DNA of 64,000 nt from Paraburkholderia edwinii (GCF_019428685.1 NZ_CP080095.1:2232001-2296000); one strand, 5' to 3'. Positions 51,169 to 61,605 are shown, numbered from the stretch's first letter. The notes: generated from the sequence alone by a model not told the origin. A program made the numbers and translations.

Positions 51169-52241
51169 CGGGCGAGCGCGCGAAGCGCTTTCCGCTGGGC
51201 CTCGAAGACCTGGTGCGCGAACCGCGCCGAAGCGAAGCGCGTTCGGGTGACACACGCGCCGTGAAAACCGCGGCCGTCGATGGCCGCTTGTCGGGGGGGC
51301 CCGGCGGCTTGGGCAAGCCAGGTGCTGCTTCGGCTGTTGGCGCCGGTGCGCGCGGCGCACGTGCCGTGGTTACTGCGAAACCTGCTGTGAATGCAGTGAA
51401 ACCGGTTGTGAAGCCCGCGGTGAAGCCTGCCGCGAAGCCCGCTGTGCATCCTGCTGTCAATCCTGTTGTGAAGCGCAACGAGCCTGCTAACGGCTCCGCC
51501 AAACGCACCGAGAGCCCGCGCCCGCAACCCGCGCTGCGGCTGCCTGCCACGCCTGAGCGTGCCGGCGCGCCGAATGTCGCGCTGAACCGCGCGCACGTGC
51601 TGACCTCGGAACGGGTGCGCGAGCGCATGGTCGAACGGCTGCGAGCCAACGGCGTAACCGACCCGCGTGTGCTCGATGCGATGGCGACGGTGCCGCGCCA
51701 CATGTTCGTCGACCCGGGCCTCGCGACCCAGGCTTACGAAGACGCGGCGTTGCCGATCGGCCATCACCAGACTATTTCGAAGCCGTCGGTGGTCGCGCGG
51801 ATGATCGAGCTGGCCGCGGCAGGGCGCGAACTCAACAACGTGCTCGAAATCGGCACCGGCTGCGGCTATCAGGCGGCAGTATTGAGCCAGGTTGCGCGCG
51901 ACGTGTATTCGATCGAGCGCATCAGGCCGTTATACGAGCGCGCGAAGACGAATCTGCGGCCATTGCGTATTCCGAACATTCGCTTGCATTACGGCGACGG
52001 CCGCATCGGCTTGCCGGCGGCGGCGCCGTTCGATGCGATCGTGATCGCCGCGGCGGGCCTCGACGTGCCGCAGGCGTTGCTCGAACAACTGGCGATCGGT
52101 GCGCGGCTCGTCGCGCCGGTCGGCACGCAGGACGGTCAGACGCAGGTGCTCACGCTCGTCGAACGCACGGGGCCCGCGCAATGGCGGGAGTCGCGGCTTG
52201 ATCGCGTTTTCTTTGTACCCTTAAAATCCGGAGTGATTTGA
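51165..52241 (+). CDS. pcm: Protein-L-isoaspartate O-methyltransferase with long N-terminal extension
   Basis: The 358-aa protein ends in a standard Pcm domain (from about residue 145): [52 protein letters not shown], and the SAM motif [15 protein letters not shown]. It repairs isoaspartyl residues in aged proteins. The first 140 residues are basic and disordered, with a Lys-Pro-Ala-Val repeat (about residues 71-102) coded by a 12-bp tandem repeat. E. coli Pcm has 208 residues. The ATG at 51165 overlaps the surE stop by four bases, which supports this start; translation from inside the extension cannot be excluded. Confidence 0.93.
   Translation: MTGERAKRFPLGLEDLVREPRRSEARSGDTRAVKTAAVDGRLSGGPGGLGKPGAASAVGAGARGARAVVTAKPAVNAVKPVVKPAVKPAAKPAVHPAVNPVVKRNEPANGSAKRTESPRPQPALRLPATPERAGAPNVALNRAHVLTSERVRERMVERLRANGVTDPRVLDAMATVPRHMFVDPGLATQAYEDAALPIGHHQTISKPSVVARMIELAAAGRELNNVLEIGTGCGYQAAVLSQVARDVYSIERIRPLYERAKTNLRPLRIPNIRLHYGDGRIGLPAAAPFDAIVIAAAGLDVPQALLEQLAIGARLVAPVGTQDGQTQVLTLVERTGPAQWRESRLDRVFFVPLKSGVI
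51375..51470 (+). repeat. 12-bp tandem repeat within pcm encoding Lys-Pro-Ala-Val units
   Basis: About eight units with consensus AAGCC(C/T)GC(T/G)GTG run in frame (51375-51470). They encode K-P-x-V repeats in the disordered N-terminal extension. Third-base differences show it is older than the pbpC hexamer tract. Confidence 0.8.
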
Positions 52242-52246
52242 ATCCG

Positions 52247-53218
52247 ATGACTATCAGTAAGCTGCGCACGATGCAAAGAACCAGCACGAATGTCCGTCTG
52301 ACCGTGGCTCAACGTGGTGTGTGCGTACTCGCGCTGTCGCTGCTCGCGGCCTGCGCGACGCGTCTGGACAATGCGCCGGTCGTCGATCGCTCAGGCGCGC
52401 TCGGCACCGGGGCCGCGCAACAGGCGGCGCAGCCGCCGGCGCCGCTCGGCCCGCCGCCTCCGGGTTACTACCGGGTGAAACCGGGCGATACGCTGTATCG
52501 GATCGCGCTCGAAAACGGCCAGAATTATCGCGACATCGCGACGTGGAACAATCTGACCAACCCGAACCAGATCGAAGTCGACCAGTTGCTGCGCGTCGCG
52601 CCCCCGGGCACGACCCCGACGGCTGCAACGCCGGGCGTCGCGACGGCGCCGATCGCGGGTGGTGCGGTGCAAAGCGCGCCGATCGCCGGTGCGCAGGTGG
52701 GTGCGCCGGTCGGTGGATCGTCCGCGCCGGCCGCGGCGGGCGTCGCGCAGCCGCCGCTCTACGGCGCAACCAGCAACGCGCCCGGCGCGACCGCCACGAC
52801 GATTCCGCCGCAGCCGCCGGCCGCGTCGAGCGACGCGACGGCGGCCGCGGGCAACGTGACATTTGCGTGGCCGGTGCGCGGTCCGCTGCTCAACACGTTT
52901 GACGATTCTAAAAACAAAGGTTTGAATATCGGCGGAAGCATGGGCGAACCGGTCAAGGCTTCCGCGGACGGCCGGGTCGTTTATGCCGGAAATGGGCTGC
53001 GCGGTTACGGCAATCTCATTATCATCAAACATGATGCTACGTACCTTACCGCCTATGCACATAACAGTGCTTTGATGGTAAAAGAGGGGGACGCGGTCAC
53101 GAAGGGGCAGACGATCGCCCAGATGGGCAACAGCGATTCCGACCGCGTGATGTTGCATTTCGAAGTTCGCCGGCAGGGCAAGCCTGTCGACCCACTGAAG
53201 TATTTGCCGCCGCAATAA
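52247..53218 (+). CDS. nlpD: Murein hydrolase activator NlpD (LysM/LytM lipoprotein)
   Basis: The 323-aa outer-membrane lipoprotein has a lipobox (LLAAC near residue 37), a LysM peptidoglycan-binding domain (GYYRVKPGDTLYRIALENGQNYRDIATWNNL-type, about 75-120), a Pro/Ala-rich linker, and a C-terminal LytM/M23 domain. The domain lacks the zinc ligands: the H-x-x-x-D position reads NKGLNIGG and the H-x-H position reads MLHFEV. It is thus a noncatalytic activator of cell-wall amidases, as NlpD is in E. coli. The start is uncertain: ATG 52247, TTG 52238 (GGAG four bases before) or ATG 52271. It overlaps or abuts pcm and is 12 bp before rpoS. Confidence 0.93.
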   Translation: MTISKLRTMQRTSTNVRLTVAQRGVCVLALSLLAACATRLDNAPVVDRSGALGTGAAQQAAQPPAPLGPPPPGYYRVKPGDTLYRIALENGQNYRDIATWNNLTNPNQIEVDQLLRVAPPGTTPTAATPGVATAPIAGGAVQSAPIAGAQVGAPVGGSSAPAAAGVAQPPLYGATSNAPGATATTIPPQPPAASSDATAAAGNVTFAWPVRGPLLNTFDDSKNKGLNIGGSMGEPVKASADGRVVYAGNGLRGYGNLIIIKHDATYLTAYAHNSALMVKEGDAVTKGQTIAQMGNSDSDRVMLHFEVRRQGKPVDPLKYLPPQ

Positions 53219-53230
53219 GCGATTACGACC

Positions 53231-54340
53231 ATGCCGAAATCGAAGCGCCAACCACCGCAAGCCGAGACTGAGACGATCAGCCGTGCCACGCATGTATCGG
53301 TGGAAGACACGGGCGCTTCGGACCAGGACGACGACAGCATCGAGGACCTCGACAACGGGGCCAGCGATTCCGATGACCGCCGTTCGGGCGGCGACGACAG
53401 CGAAAGCGAAGGCTCGGACGCGCGCGAAGGCGCAAACGATTCCCCGTCGGATGCCGACGACTTTCGCGCGCTGCTGCAGGCCGAACTGACCGCGGATACG
53501 ATCCAGCACTATCTGAACCGGATCAGCGTCAAGCCGCTCCTCACTGTCGAGGAAGAGCAGCGTTTTTCGCGCCTCGCGAAGGCGGGCGAGTTCGAGGCCC
53601 GCCAGGTCATGATCGAGCGCAACCTGCGGCTCGTGGTGAGCATTGCAAAGGGATATCTGAACCGCGGCGTGCCGCTGCTCGATCTGATCGAAGAGGGCAA
53701 TCTCGGCCTGATGCATGCCATCGAGAAGTTCGACCCGACGCGCGGTTTCCGTTTTTCGACATATGCCACATGGTGGATTCGCCAGAGCATTGAGCGCGCG
53801 ATCATGAATCAGGCGCGCACGGTGCGGCTGCCCGTGCATGTCATTCGCGAACTGAACCAGGTGTTGCGCGCGAAGCGCCATCTGGAAAAGAACTCGATGA
53901 ATTCGGGCGAAGCGGCGGACCGTCGCGACGCGAGCATCGACGACATCGCGTATCTGACCGGCAAGACCAGCGACGAAGTGACCGACATCCTCGCGCTGAA
54001 CGAGCACACCGCATCGCTCGATGCGCCGCTCGATCTCGATCCGGCCAGCAGTCTGCTCGATCTGTTGTCCGACGACCAGAGCCAGTCGCCCGATGCCGAA
54101 GTCCAGCATCGCGAACTGGAAACGCTTACACGCGCATGGCTTGCGCGCCTGTCCGACAAGCATCGCCATGTGATCGAGCGCCGTTTCGGCCTGAACCATA
54201 TCGAGCCAGCCACGCTCGAGGAACTGGCCGACGAAATGGGCCTGACGCGCGAACGCGTGCGGCAGATCCAGCAGGAAGCGCTGGTGCGGCTCAAGCGCTT
54301 CTTCGCGTCCAATGGCGTGCGCAAGGACGCCGTTCTCTAA
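53231..54340 (+). CDS. rpoS: RNA polymerase sigma factor RpoS
   Basis: The 369-aa stationary-phase/general-stress sigma factor has an acidic N-terminal stretch (residues 20-75, rich in Asp/Ser/Glu), region 1.2 ([21 protein letters not shown]), region 2 with the -10-binding block [21 protein letters not shown] and [17 protein letters not shown], region 3, and region 4 ([21 protein letters not shown]) for the -35. Context after nlpD and sequence both fit RpoS rather than RpoD or RpoH. The gene is probably also transcribed from inside nlpD, as in E. coli. Confidence 0.97.
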   Translation: MPKSKRQPPQAETETISRATHVSVEDTGASDQDDDSIEDLDNGASDSDDRRSGGDDSESEGSDAREGANDSPSDADDFRALLQAELTADTIQHYLNRISVKPLLTVEEEQRFSRLAKAGEFEARQVMIERNLRLVVSIAKGYLNRGVPLLDLIEEGNLGLMHAIEKFDPTRGFRFSTYATWWIRQSIERAIMNQARTVRLPVHVIRELNQVLRAKRHLEKNSMNSGEAADRRDASIDDIAYLTGKTSDEVTDILALNEHTASLDAPLDLDPASSLLDLLSDDQSQSPDAEVQHRELETLTRAWLARLSDKHRHVIERRFGLNHIEPATLEELADEMGLTRERVRQIQQEALVRLKRFFASNGVRKDAVL

Positions 54341-54344
54341 CCTG

Positions 54345-55121
54345 ATGACGCCCATTCTCGTATTCGACATCGAGACGATTCCCGATGTCGCCGGCATTCG
54401 CCGGCTTGAAGATTTGCCCGCCACCTTATCCGATACCGAAGTCGCCGAGTTCGCATTCGCCGCGCGCCGCGAAAAGACGGGCGGCGATTTCCTGCCGCAT
54501 CATTTGCAGCGGATCGCGGCGATTTCATGCGTGTTTCGCGACGACAACGGCTTTCGCGTGCGTTCCCTCGGTACGCCCACCGACGGTGAAGCGGTGCTCG
54601 TCCAGTCGTTTTTTCGCGTGATCGAAAAGTACACGCCGCAGCTCGTATCGTGGAACGGCGGCGGCTTCGACCTGCCCGTGCTGCACTATCGCGCGCTCGT
54701 GAACGGCGTGACGGCAAGCCGTTACTGGGACCTTGGCGAAGACGACCGCGAGTTCAAGTGGAATAACTACATCAGCCGCTACCACGCGCGTCACACCGAC
54801 TTGATGGACGTGCTTGCGATGTATCAGGCGCGCGCGAACGCGCCGCTCGATGCGCTGGCGAAGCTGTGCGGCTTTCCCGGCAAGCTCGGCATGGACGGCG
54901 GCCAGGTGTGGCAGGCGTTCCAGCAGGGACGTATCGAGGAAATTCGCAATTATTGCGAAACGGACGTGGTCAACACGTATCTGCTGTATTGCCGGTTTCA
55001 ACTGATGCGCGGTGGTTTTTCGGCCGAAGAATATGCCGACGAAATCGCATTCGTGAAGAATTCGCTCGCGCAGGAGTCGGCCGCGCATTGGGCCGAGTAT
55101 CTGGCTGCGTTCGACGGCTAG
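54345..55121 (+). CDS. Predicted 3'-5' exonuclease (PolB-like DnaQ fold)
   Basis: The 258-aa protein matches the family of stand-alone exonucleases related to the proofreading domain of family B polymerases. Exo I is ILVFDIETIPD, Exo II is LVSWNGGGFDLPVLHYRA, and Exo III is IRNYCETDVVNTYLLYCRF, with the metal-binding acidic residues all present. There is no polymerase domain. The ATG at 54345 is four bases after the rpoS stop, so it is translated together with RpoS; a stress-related DNA-repair role is inferred from that only. Confidence 0.9.
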   Translation: MTPILVFDIETIPDVAGIRRLEDLPATLSDTEVAEFAFAARREKTGGDFLPHHLQRIAAISCVFRDDNGFRVRSLGTPTDGEAVLVQSFFRVIEKYTPQLVSWNGGGFDLPVLHYRALVNGVTASRYWDLGEDDREFKWNNYISRYHARHTDLMDVLAMYQARANAPLDALAKLCGFPGKLGMDGGQVWQAFQQGRIEEIRNYCETDVVNTYLLYCRFQLMRGGFSAEEYADEIAFVKNSLAQESAAHWAEYLAAFDG

Positions 55122-55142
55122 GCTTTCGCGCGGCGGTTGCGT

Positions 55143-55179
55143 TCACCGCTCCTGCACTGCAACAGCGCGGGAGCGGTGA
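55143..55179. terminator. Hairpin between convergent genes
   Basis: TCACCGCTCC (55143-55152) and GGAGCGGTGA (55170-55179) form a perfect 10-bp stem with a 17-nt loop. No U-tract follows on either strand. Its place between two convergent genes suggests a bidirectional 3' structure. Confidence 0.5.
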
Positions 55180-55241
55180 TAAATGAGGCGCGAGCGACGC
55201 ATCGTTTGCTCGCGCTCATCGTGCTCACCGAGCTCTCCGGC

Positions 55242-56105
55242 TCAATCAATCTCCAGCACGACCGGCTGATGATCGGACGCACGCGTCGCGCCGTCGATCT
55301 CGCAGCTGCGCAGCCTGCCGCGCAGATCGTCCGTGACGAACACGAAGTCGCACGTAAGCGGCCCGTCTTGCCACTGCTCGGTGTCGTAGACACCCGCGGT
55401 CGGCGGCGGCGTCGCGCCGGGATGCAGTGTCGCCCACGCATCGATAAACGACGGGCTGCCGTCGAGCGGCGCGATCATGCGCCGATACGCATCGCTGTCA
55501 TACGCACTGTTGAAATCGCCGCAGACGATCGCGCTTACCGGCCGCGCCGTGTCGACGAACGGCCCGATCGCATTTTCCGCGGGCGCCGGGTGCGCGGCAT
55601 GCTGAGCCGCTTCCTGTTGCATATGCCGCAACGCATCGACCTGCGCGAGCCGCTGCGGCAGCGAGTAAAACTCGAGATGCGTGACGATGATGCGTAGCGG
55701 TCCGCTCGGCGCGCGCAGCACGGCTTCGAGCGCGACGCGCTGCATCGATGGCGCGTCGGCGTCGGCCGGCCACGGCAGCGAGTGGCGAATCACGCGTTCC
55801 ACGGGCAGCCGTGTGGCGAGCGCATTGCCGAACTGCCTGCGCGGCGCGCTCGGCCCGTCGAGCTTCAATGGCGCGAGATCGGCGCCGATCACATCGAGCA
55901 CCGTGTAGCCGGGCAACTCGTCGGCGAGTTCGGCGAACTGGTCGTCGCCCGGATGGCCCGCGAGCACGTTGAAGCCGCGCGTCACCTCCTGCATGCAGAG
56001 CACGTCGAAGTCGGCGAGGCGCTTCGCCTCGTTCACCATGCGCGGCAGGCTGACGTCGCCGCTCGCGCTGCGTCCCCACTGGACATTCCAGCTAATCAGT
56101 CGCAT
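55242..56105 (-). CDS. Endonuclease/exonuclease/phosphatase family protein
   Basis: The 287-aa protein has the EEP fold: [12 protein letters not shown] at the start, [11 protein letters not shown] with the metal-binding Glu, [27 protein letters not shown] with the Asp-x-Asn, and the terminal [11 protein letters not shown] with the catalytic Asp-His. Members cleave DNA, RNA or phosphoesters; substrate is not apparent. The ATG at 56105 has GGAG eight bases upstream. An upstream TTG at 56111 is less likely. It is divergent from rlmD. Confidence 0.92.
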   Translation of the reverse strand: MRLISWNVQWGRSASGDVSLPRMVNEAKRLADFDVLCMQEVTRGFNVLAGHPGDDQFAELADELPGYTVLDVIGADLAPLKLDGPSAPRRQFGNALATRLPVERVIRHSLPWPADADAPSMQRVALEAVLRAPSGPLRIIVTHLEFYSLPQRLAQVDALRHMQQEAAQHAAHPAPAENAIGPFVDTARPVSAIVCGDFNSAYDSDAYRRMIAPLDGSPSFIDAWATLHPGATPPPTAGVYDTEQWQDGPLTCDFVFVTDDLRGRLRSCEIDGATRASDHQPVVLEID

Positions 56106-56179
56106 CGTCAAATCTCCGTTCGAGGTTCCCGTTCGTCTACAATCTCGCCTTTACTTCACCGTCTGTCAGGAAGTTGCTG

Positions 56180-57664
56180 GTGTCTCAAACCGTTCCCCGC
56201 GAAGCCCCATCCGCCGACGCAAGCCCGACCGCGGGCGCTGCGCCGAACCCCATGGCAAACCCCGCGCCGACCAAGGCGGCAACACGCAAAGCCGCGAAAG
56301 CGGGCGTGGCGGCGCTGGCGCCCGCCGTACTGCCCGAACTCGACATCGAGTCGCTCGACATGGAAGCGCGCGGCGTCGGCCGCACCGTCACCGAAGACGG
56401 CACGCCGGGCAAGGTCATCTTCGTCGAAGGCGCGCTGCCCGGCGAGCGCGTCACCTATTCGAGTTATAGAAGGAAGCCGAGTTTCGAACAGGCCGTTGCG
56501 GTCGATATCCTGCGTGAAAGCGTGATTCGTACCAGGCCGCAGTGCCGCTTCTTCGGCACCTGCGGCGGCTGTTCGATGCAGCACCTCGACGTGCGCGCGC
56601 AGATCGCCGTCAAGCAGCGCGTGCTCGAGGACAACCTCGCGCATCTCGCGAAGCTGCGTGCCGAGACGATTTTCCGCCCGATCCATGGGCCGTCGTGGGG
56701 CTATCGCTACCGGGCGCGTCTGACGGTGCGTAACGTCGTGAAAAAGGGCGGCGTGCTGGTCGGTTTCCACGAGCGCAAGAGCAGTTATGTTGCCGACATG
56801 ACGAGCTGCGAAGTGCTGCCGCCGCATGTGTCGGATCTGCTCGTGCCGCTGCGCAGAATGGTTGAAGGCCTGTCGATTCGCGATCGCATGCCGCAGATCG
56901 AACTCGCGGTCGGCGCGACGGTCACGGCGCTCGTGCTGCGCGTGCTCGAACCGATCAACGCCGCGGACGAACAGCTGCTGCGCGAATTCGCCAACGCGCA
57001 CAACGTGCAGTTCTGGCTGCAGCCGAAGGGCCCGGATTCGGTCGTGCCGTTCTATCCGCTTCACGCGCAACTCGATTACACGCTGCCCGAGTTCGGTATC
57101 CGCATGCCGTTTCTGCCGACGGACTTCACGCAGGTCAATCACCAGATCAACCGCGTGCTCGTGGGCCGCGCGTTGCGGTTGCTGGCGCCGGCCAGAAACG
57201 ATCGCGTGCTCGATCTGTTTTGCGGCATCGGCAACTTCACCTTGCCGCTCGCGAGACTGGCGCGCGAAGTGGTCGGCATCGAAGGTAGCGAAACCTTGAC
57301 GGCGCGGGCGCTTGCCAACGCGAAGGAAAACGGCGTCGACGGACACACATCGTTTGCAAGCCGCAATCTGTTCGAAGTCAGCGCCGACGATATGCGCGCT
57401 TTAGGGCACTTCGACAAGTTCCTCGTCGACCCGCCGCGCGAGGGCGCGCTTGCGGTGTCGAAGGCGCTCGCCGATATCGCGCAAAGCGGCGAGGGGCCGC
57501 TGCCGCGGCGCATCGTCTATGTGTCGTGCAATCCGGCGACGCTCGCCCGCGACGCGGGGCTGCTCGTGCATGAAGCCGGGTATCGGCTGAAGGGCGCGGG
57601 CGTGGTCAACATGTTCCCGCATACGTCGCACGTCGAATCGATTGCGCTTTTCGAACGCGATTGA
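56180..57664 (+). CDS. rlmD: 23S rRNA (uracil-1939-C5)-methyltransferase RlmD
   Basis: The 494-aa enzyme has a TRAM domain ([16 protein letters not shown] and on, from about residue 52), an iron-sulfur cluster site ([14 protein letters not shown]), a SAM-binding domain ([19 protein letters not shown]) and the catalytic cysteine in [14 protein letters not shown]. The first 50 residues are Ala/Pro-rich and nonconserved. Start: GTG 56180 lies six bases after AGGAAG; a TTG at 56174 touches that site and is unlikely. It is a single gene with its own terminator. Confidence 0.95.
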   Translation: MSQTVPREAPSADASPTAGAAPNPMANPAPTKAATRKAAKAGVAALAPAVLPELDIESLDMEARGVGRTVTEDGTPGKVIFVEGALPGERVTYSSYRRKPSFEQAVAVDILRESVIRTRPQCRFFGTCGGCSMQHLDVRAQIAVKQRVLEDNLAHLAKLRAETIFRPIHGPSWGYRYRARLTVRNVVKKGGVLVGFHERKSSYVADMTSCEVLPPHVSDLLVPLRRMVEGLSIRDRMPQIELAVGATVTALVLRVLEPINAADEQLLREFANAHNVQFWLQPKGPDSVVPFYPLHAQLDYTLPEFGIRMPFLPTDFTQVNHQINRVLVGRALRLLAPARNDRVLDLFCGIGNFTLPLARLAREVVGIEGSETLTARALANAKENGVDGHTSFASRNLFEVSADDMRALGHFDKFLVDPPREGALAVSKALADIAQSGEGPLPRRIVYVSCNPATLARDAGLLVHEAGYRLKGAGVVNMFPHTSHVESIALFERD

Positions 57665-57723
57665 TTGGATCGATGTGGGGCCGTGGGTTCGCCCCCGCGG
57701 TTCGCCCAGAGGCTGCAAACAAG

Positions 57724-57751
57724 AACGCCACGGCATGCCGTGGCGTTTTTT
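57724..57751 (+). terminator. Rho-independent terminator of rlmD (possibly also bamD)
   Basis: AACGCCACGGC-AT-GCCGTGGCGTT is a perfect 11-bp stem followed by TTTTTC. It lies between the convergent rlmD and bamD ends. On the minus strand the run after the stem is TTCTTGTTTG, so it may also work for bamD. Confidence 0.92.
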
Positions 57752-57810
57752 CATCTGGCATATGACGCGCGGTGGGGTCACCGCTCAGCGTCGATGTCAG
57801 CGTGGCGGCA

Positions 57811-58692
57811 TCAGAACTGCCACCACGACTTTTCCTTGCCTGGACGCGCATGACCCGTGATGTACGGGCTATCGGGGAACGTGCCCGCGAGCACACGTTT
57901 CGTATCGTCGGCGAGTTGCGGCTGGTCGAGCTTCTCGTACGACAGCCACATGATATGCAGTGCGTCTTCGATGGCCGGTGCGTTCTTGTATTCCTTGATC
58001 GCGAGTTGCGCGCGGTTGATCGCAGCCACATACGCGCCGCGACGATAGTAGTAGTCGGCCGCATGCACTTCGTGCGAGGCCAGCGCGTTCACGATATAGC
58101 GCATGCGCTGCGCGGCATCGGGCGCGTACTTGCTTTTCGGGTATTTGTCGACGACGACCTTGAACGCGTCATACGACTCGCGCAGCGACTTCGGATCACG
58201 CTCGCTCATGTCCTGACCGGAGAACCGGCCGAACAGGCCCAGGTCGTCGTTGAAGTGGATCATGCCCTTCAGGTAGTACGCGTAAGCGATATCGGGGTGA
58301 TCCGGGTGAAGCTGGATAAAGCGGTCGATGGCCTGGTCGGCCGCGGCCGTTTCGCTGTCTTTCCAGTCGCAATACGCCACGTTGATCTGCGCCTGCTGGG
58401 CGAAGTGGCCGAATGGGTCACGACCCTCGAGCGCTTCGAAATACTTCGCGCACTTGCCCCAGTCGCCGCCGCTCAAGGCGTCTTGCGCCTCGTTATATAA
58501 TTTATTGTTTGTCCACGTTGCCGTTTCGTCGGTCTTCTCGGGCAGGCCGTGGCACGCTGCGACAAGCGCGACCGCGCACAGGCACGCAATGGTTCGGGCC
58601 GCTTTTCCGGCGGCGCGTCGGGTCAGGCGCTTTGCCCCGCTTAGGGCCGCCGCGTATTGGGCCATTTGAGTAATCATGTTCAAGGCTCGCAT
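57811..58692 (-). CDS. bamD: Outer membrane protein assembly factor BamD
   Basis: The 293-aa lipoprotein of the BAM complex carries five TPR-like repeats. The signal peptide ends in the lipobox LVAAC followed by HGLPEKTDETATWTNNKLYNEAQDALSGGDW. AQINVAYCDWK, RFIQLHPDHPDIAYAYYLKGMIHF and SKYAPDAAQRMRYIVNALASHE follow as in other BamD/ComL proteins. The basic leader before the hydrophobic stretch is long, so the start could be ATG 58692, 58677 or 58665; all keep the lipobox. It is divergent from rluD with a 49-bp spacer, an arrangement common in proteobacteria. Confidence 0.95.
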   Translation of the reverse strand: MRALNMITQMAQYAAALSGAKRLTRRAAGKAARTIACLCAVALVAACHGLPEKTDETATWTNNKLYNEAQDALSGGDWGKCAKYFEALEGRDPFGHFAQQAQINVAYCDWKDSETAAADQAIDRFIQLHPDHPDIAYAYYLKGMIHFNDDLGLFGRFSGQDMSERDPKSLRESYDAFKVVVDKYPKSKYAPDAAQRMRYIVNALASHEVHAADYYYRRGAYVAAINRAQLAIKEYKNAPAIEDALHIMWLSYEKLDQPQLADDTKRVLAGTFPDSPYITGHARPGKEKSWWQF

Positions 58693-58741
58693 TCTCAGTC
58701 CAGCTTCACGTCAAGCGCTTTACGTCAGGTAACCAGTCTCG

Positions 58742-60214
58742 ATGACCCGTTCTCATACTCCGCGCGCCGCAGCCGGCACACGGAATAGCGACAAAGATTA
58801 TAGCCGATGCGAAGGACGCTCCGACGCAGCGACATCTGACACGTCCGACAGTTCCTCCATGCGCGACGACGAATTCGCCGCGGACGACGCATCGGCCACG
58901 GCGATTTCCGCCGCTTCCGGACACGGCGCGGCAGCGGACGAAGCGCCGCGCATCGTGACCGTGCCGCCCGAACTGGCGGGCGAACGGCTCGACAAGGTGC
59001 TCGCGAAAGTCTTCCCCGAGTTCTCGCGCAGCCGGCTGCAAAGCTGGATCGAAGCACAGCGCGTGCACGTCGACGGCAAGCCGGCGAAGGTGCGCCAGCC
59101 CGTGCCGCTCAACGCGACGATCGAGCTCGTGCCCGATCTGCTGCCCGAGCAGCTTGCCTTCACGCCCGAACCCGTGCCGCTCGAAATCGTCTACGAGGAC
59201 GAGACGATTGTCGTGATCAACAAGCCCGCGGGACTCGTCGTGCATCCGGCGGCCGGCAACTGGAGCGGCACCGTGCTCAACGGCCTCCTGCATCGTTACG
59301 GCGACGCCGCGGCGGGCCTGCCGCGCGCGGGCATCGTGCATCGGCTCGACAAGGAGACCTCGGGGCTCATGGTCGTCGCGCGCACGCTGGCCGCGCAGAC
59401 CGATCTCGTGCGGCAGCTGCAGGCGCGCACGGTCAAGCGCCGCTATGTCGCGCTGGTCTGGGGCGGCATGCCCGAAGAAGGCACGATCGACGCGCCGATC
59501 GGCCGCGATCCGCGCGAGCGTACGCGCATGGCGGTGGTCACGGGCGCGTCCGGGAAACCTGCGCGCACGCACTTCCGGCGCGTGGCCACGGTCGTGTGGG
59601 AGCGGCAGCCTGTGACGGCGATTCACTGCGATCTCGAAACCGGGCGCACGCATCAGATTCGCGTGCATTGCGCGCATACGGGCCACCCGCTGCTTGGCGA
59701 TCCTGTGTATGGACGCGCGCGCGGCAAGCGTTCGGTGACGCCGCTGCCGGGCGGCTTCGCGCGTCAGGCGCTGCATGCGTGGCGCCTCGGCCTCGTTCAC
59801 CCCGAGACGCGCCGCACCATGCAATGGCGCGCCGACGTGCCTGACGATCTGGCGGCGTTATGCGAGGCACTCGGCTTTAACCGCGAGGAAGCGGACGATT
59901 TCGACGAAGACGCGTATCTCGGCGACGATACCGCTTACGAGCCGATGTCGCTCGAAGCCGGCGAAGCCGATGATGACGACATCGAGGCGATGGAAGACGA
60001 CAGCGACACTGAAGCCGGTTTCGATGAAGAGGACGAAGAGGGCGAAGACAATACCGCCGACGCGGATGTCGACCAGAACGCAGAAGCCGGTCGCGATCCC
60101 GATATCGAAGCCGCGCGCGAAGTCCGCCACGAAGAAGGACGCACAGCCCCGCGCGACGCGACTCACGCGGACCGCGGCGACCCGCGCCACAAGAACAAGG
60201 ATCACCGCCGATGA
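58742..60214 (+). CDS. rluD: 23S rRNA pseudouridine(1911/1915/1917) synthase RluD with long acidic tail
   Basis: The 490-aa protein contains an S4 domain ([26 protein letters not shown], about residues 78-130) and the RluA-type catalytic domain with the active aspartate in [14 protein letters not shown]. It modifies helix 69 of 23S rRNA. About 65 residues at the N-terminus and 110 at the C-terminus are nonconserved; the tail is strongly acidic ([18 protein letters not shown] and on) and then basic. E. coli RluD has 326 residues. The ATG at 58742 lies close to the divergent bamD start; ATG 58860 is an alternative that removes most of the leader. pgeF overlaps the stop by four bases. Confidence 0.93.
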   Translation: MTRSHTPRAAAGTRNSDKDYSRCEGRSDAATSDTSDSSSMRDDEFAADDASATAISAASGHGAAADEAPRIVTVPPELAGERLDKVLAKVFPEFSRSRLQSWIEAQRVHVDGKPAKVRQPVPLNATIELVPDLLPEQLAFTPEPVPLEIVYEDETIVVINKPAGLVVHPAAGNWSGTVLNGLLHRYGDAAAGLPRAGIVHRLDKETSGLMVVARTLAAQTDLVRQLQARTVKRRYVALVWGGMPEEGTIDAPIGRDPRERTRMAVVTGASGKPARTHFRRVATVVWERQPVTAIHCDLETGRTHQIRVHCAHTGHPLLGDPVYGRARGKRSVTPLPGGFARQALHAWRLGLVHPETRRTMQWRADVPDDLAALCEALGFNREEADDFDEDAYLGDDTAYEPMSLEAGEADDDDIEAMEDDSDTEAGFDEEDEEGEDNTADADVDQNAEAGRDPDIEAAREVRHEEGRTAPRDATHADRGDPRHKNKDHRR

Positions 60215-61047
60215 ACGTCCCTGACCTGACGCTCGCCGATGTGCTGCAACCCGACTGGCGCGTCGCGCCGCAAGTCCGCGCGCTTGTCACGACGCGCAAC
60301 GGCGGTGTGAGCTTGCCGCCGTACGGCAGATGGCGCGACGACGCCGATCAGCCCGGCGGCCTCAACCTCGGCCGGCGCACGGACGACGATCCCGCGCATG
60401 TCGAAGAGAATCGCGCGCGGCTGCGTGCGCTTGCAGGCATCGATGAGCCCGCGTGGCTTCAGCAGGTGCACGGCGCGCAAGTCGTGAGTGCTGACGATGT
60501 GCTCGACAACGCACGCGCGGGCGGCGCAGCGATTAGCGCCGACGCCAGCGTGACCGACCGGCCCGGCACCGTATCGCTCGTGATGATTGCGGACTGCATG
60601 CCGGTTCTGCTGTGCGATCCGGCCGGCCGTGCGGTTGGCGCCGCGCATGCGGGATGGCGAGGGCTGGCCGCGGGCGTCGTTGAAAACACGGCGCAGCGCG
60701 TCGCCGCGCTGGCGGGCATCGAGCCATCCGCCTTGCATGCGTATCTGGGGCCCTGCATCGGGCCTTCCGCGTTCGAAGTGGGGGACGACGTGCTGCACGC
60801 ATTCGTCGACACGGCGTCCGCCGCGCGTCGCGGCACGATCGCGCGCGCGTTTGTGCCGCGTACCGGTGTTCCCGGTAAATACCTTGCCGATTTGCCCGCG
60901 CTCGCGCGCGAGCGGCTCGCGCAACTCGGCATCGCACAGGTGACGGGTGGCGACCAGTGCACCTTCACGCAGCGCGATCGTTACTACTCGTATCGGCGCG
61001 ATCGCGTGACGGGCCGCATGGCCGCGCTGATCTGGCTGGCGCGTTGA
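60211..61047 (+). CDS. pgeF: Peptidoglycan editing factor PgeF (laccase-domain, YfiH family)
   Basis: The 278-aa protein has the copper-oxidase-like YfiH fold: [39 protein letters not shown] with the metal-site cysteine, [15 protein letters not shown], and [14 protein letters not shown] with the conserved Cys and His set. In E. coli the enzyme keeps L-serine out of peptidoglycan precursors; relatives act on purine nucleosides. The ATG overlaps the rluD stop (ATGA), so the two are one operon, a pairing that is widely conserved. Confidence 0.94.
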   Translation: MNVPDLTLADVLQPDWRVAPQVRALVTTRNGGVSLPPYGRWRDDADQPGGLNLGRRTDDDPAHVEENRARLRALAGIDEPAWLQQVHGAQVVSADDVLDNARAGGAAISADASVTDRPGTVSLVMIADCMPVLLCDPAGRAVGAAHAGWRGLAAGVVENTAQRVAALAGIEPSALHAYLGPCIGPSAFEVGDDVLHAFVDTASAARRGTIARAFVPRTGVPGKYLADLPALARERLAQLGIAQVTGGDQCTFTQRDRYYSYRRDRVTGRMAALIWLAR

Positions 61048-61197
61048 GCATTTGCCGTGCCGCGTGGTCTGCATTTTGCTGCGCACGGCTGCCAGCGACG
61101 CCCGGCTGACCACGCAAAGCCGCCGCAAACGCGAATCGCATTCATCGGTTCCATGACCGGGCATCAACGCATCGGATGCCGTTTGTCGCATCGCCAA

Positions 61198-61212
61198 TTG
61201 CTGCTGCAGCAA
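61198..61212. promoter_or_regulatory. TGC-rich 15-bp palindrome upstream of phaC, candidate PhaR site
   Basis: TTGCTGC-T-GCAGCAA is a perfect 7-1-7 inverted repeat of TGC character, like the TGC-rich sequences bound by PhaR regulators in PHB-forming bacteria. It lies about 270 bp before the phaC promoter, which is far for a repressor, so the role is uncertain. Confidence 0.3.
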
Positions 61213-61466
61213 AAGCCCGGAGATTGCGCGTCGCCGCGGTATATTTGCTGCGCTGCGGAAACCTTCAGACATCGCGGCGTGTCCGACGGCAAAGGCTGTC
61301 TTCGACGTAGCAGAAAGGCGCCGCCAACTCCCGGAAAACCCTGATATCTCGGGCGCGTTGTCGGATTCGGACGACGTTTGTAGGGCGCTTGCGAACGCAC
61401 GTTCCCTTACATGGGGAAAACGATAATGAAAAAAATATCGCAGTGCGGCAAAATCGGGATCAAGCA

Positions 61467-61496
61467 TTGACATGCCTTGCAGTGGGGCGCAAGAAT
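61467..61496 (+). promoter_or_regulatory. Sigma-70 promoter of phaC
   Basis: TTGACA (61467-61472) and AAGAAT (61491-61496) are 18 bp apart, nearly the same as the TTGACA-N18-AACAAT promoter described for Cupriavidus phaCAB. Transcription would start near 61503, leaving a leader of about 100 nt to the start at 61606. Confidence 0.7.
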
Positions 61497-61605
61497 GTTC
61501 CCCAACAATGGGACAGGGCGTAAGCGGCCGCGAGCGTTTTTGCCGCCTATGCACGAAGGCACCTGCCTCTCAACCGTCCGCGAGGACTCACCGGTACAAG
61601 CAGGT

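Larger units (their letters stand above)
61048..61605. other. Intergenic region upstream of phaC
   Basis: This 558-bp region holds the phaC promoter (61467-61496) and a 15-bp dyad (61198-61212). The segment 61400-61460 is AT-rich, with a small run GATAATGAAAAAAATATC. No other gene is supported. A terminator for pgeF is not clearly visible. Confidence 0.55.

Noticed and set aside
52391..54424. 677-codon minus-strand open frame across nlpD and rpoS
   Set aside because: Antisense to two conserved genes, no ribosome site and no recognisable domain.
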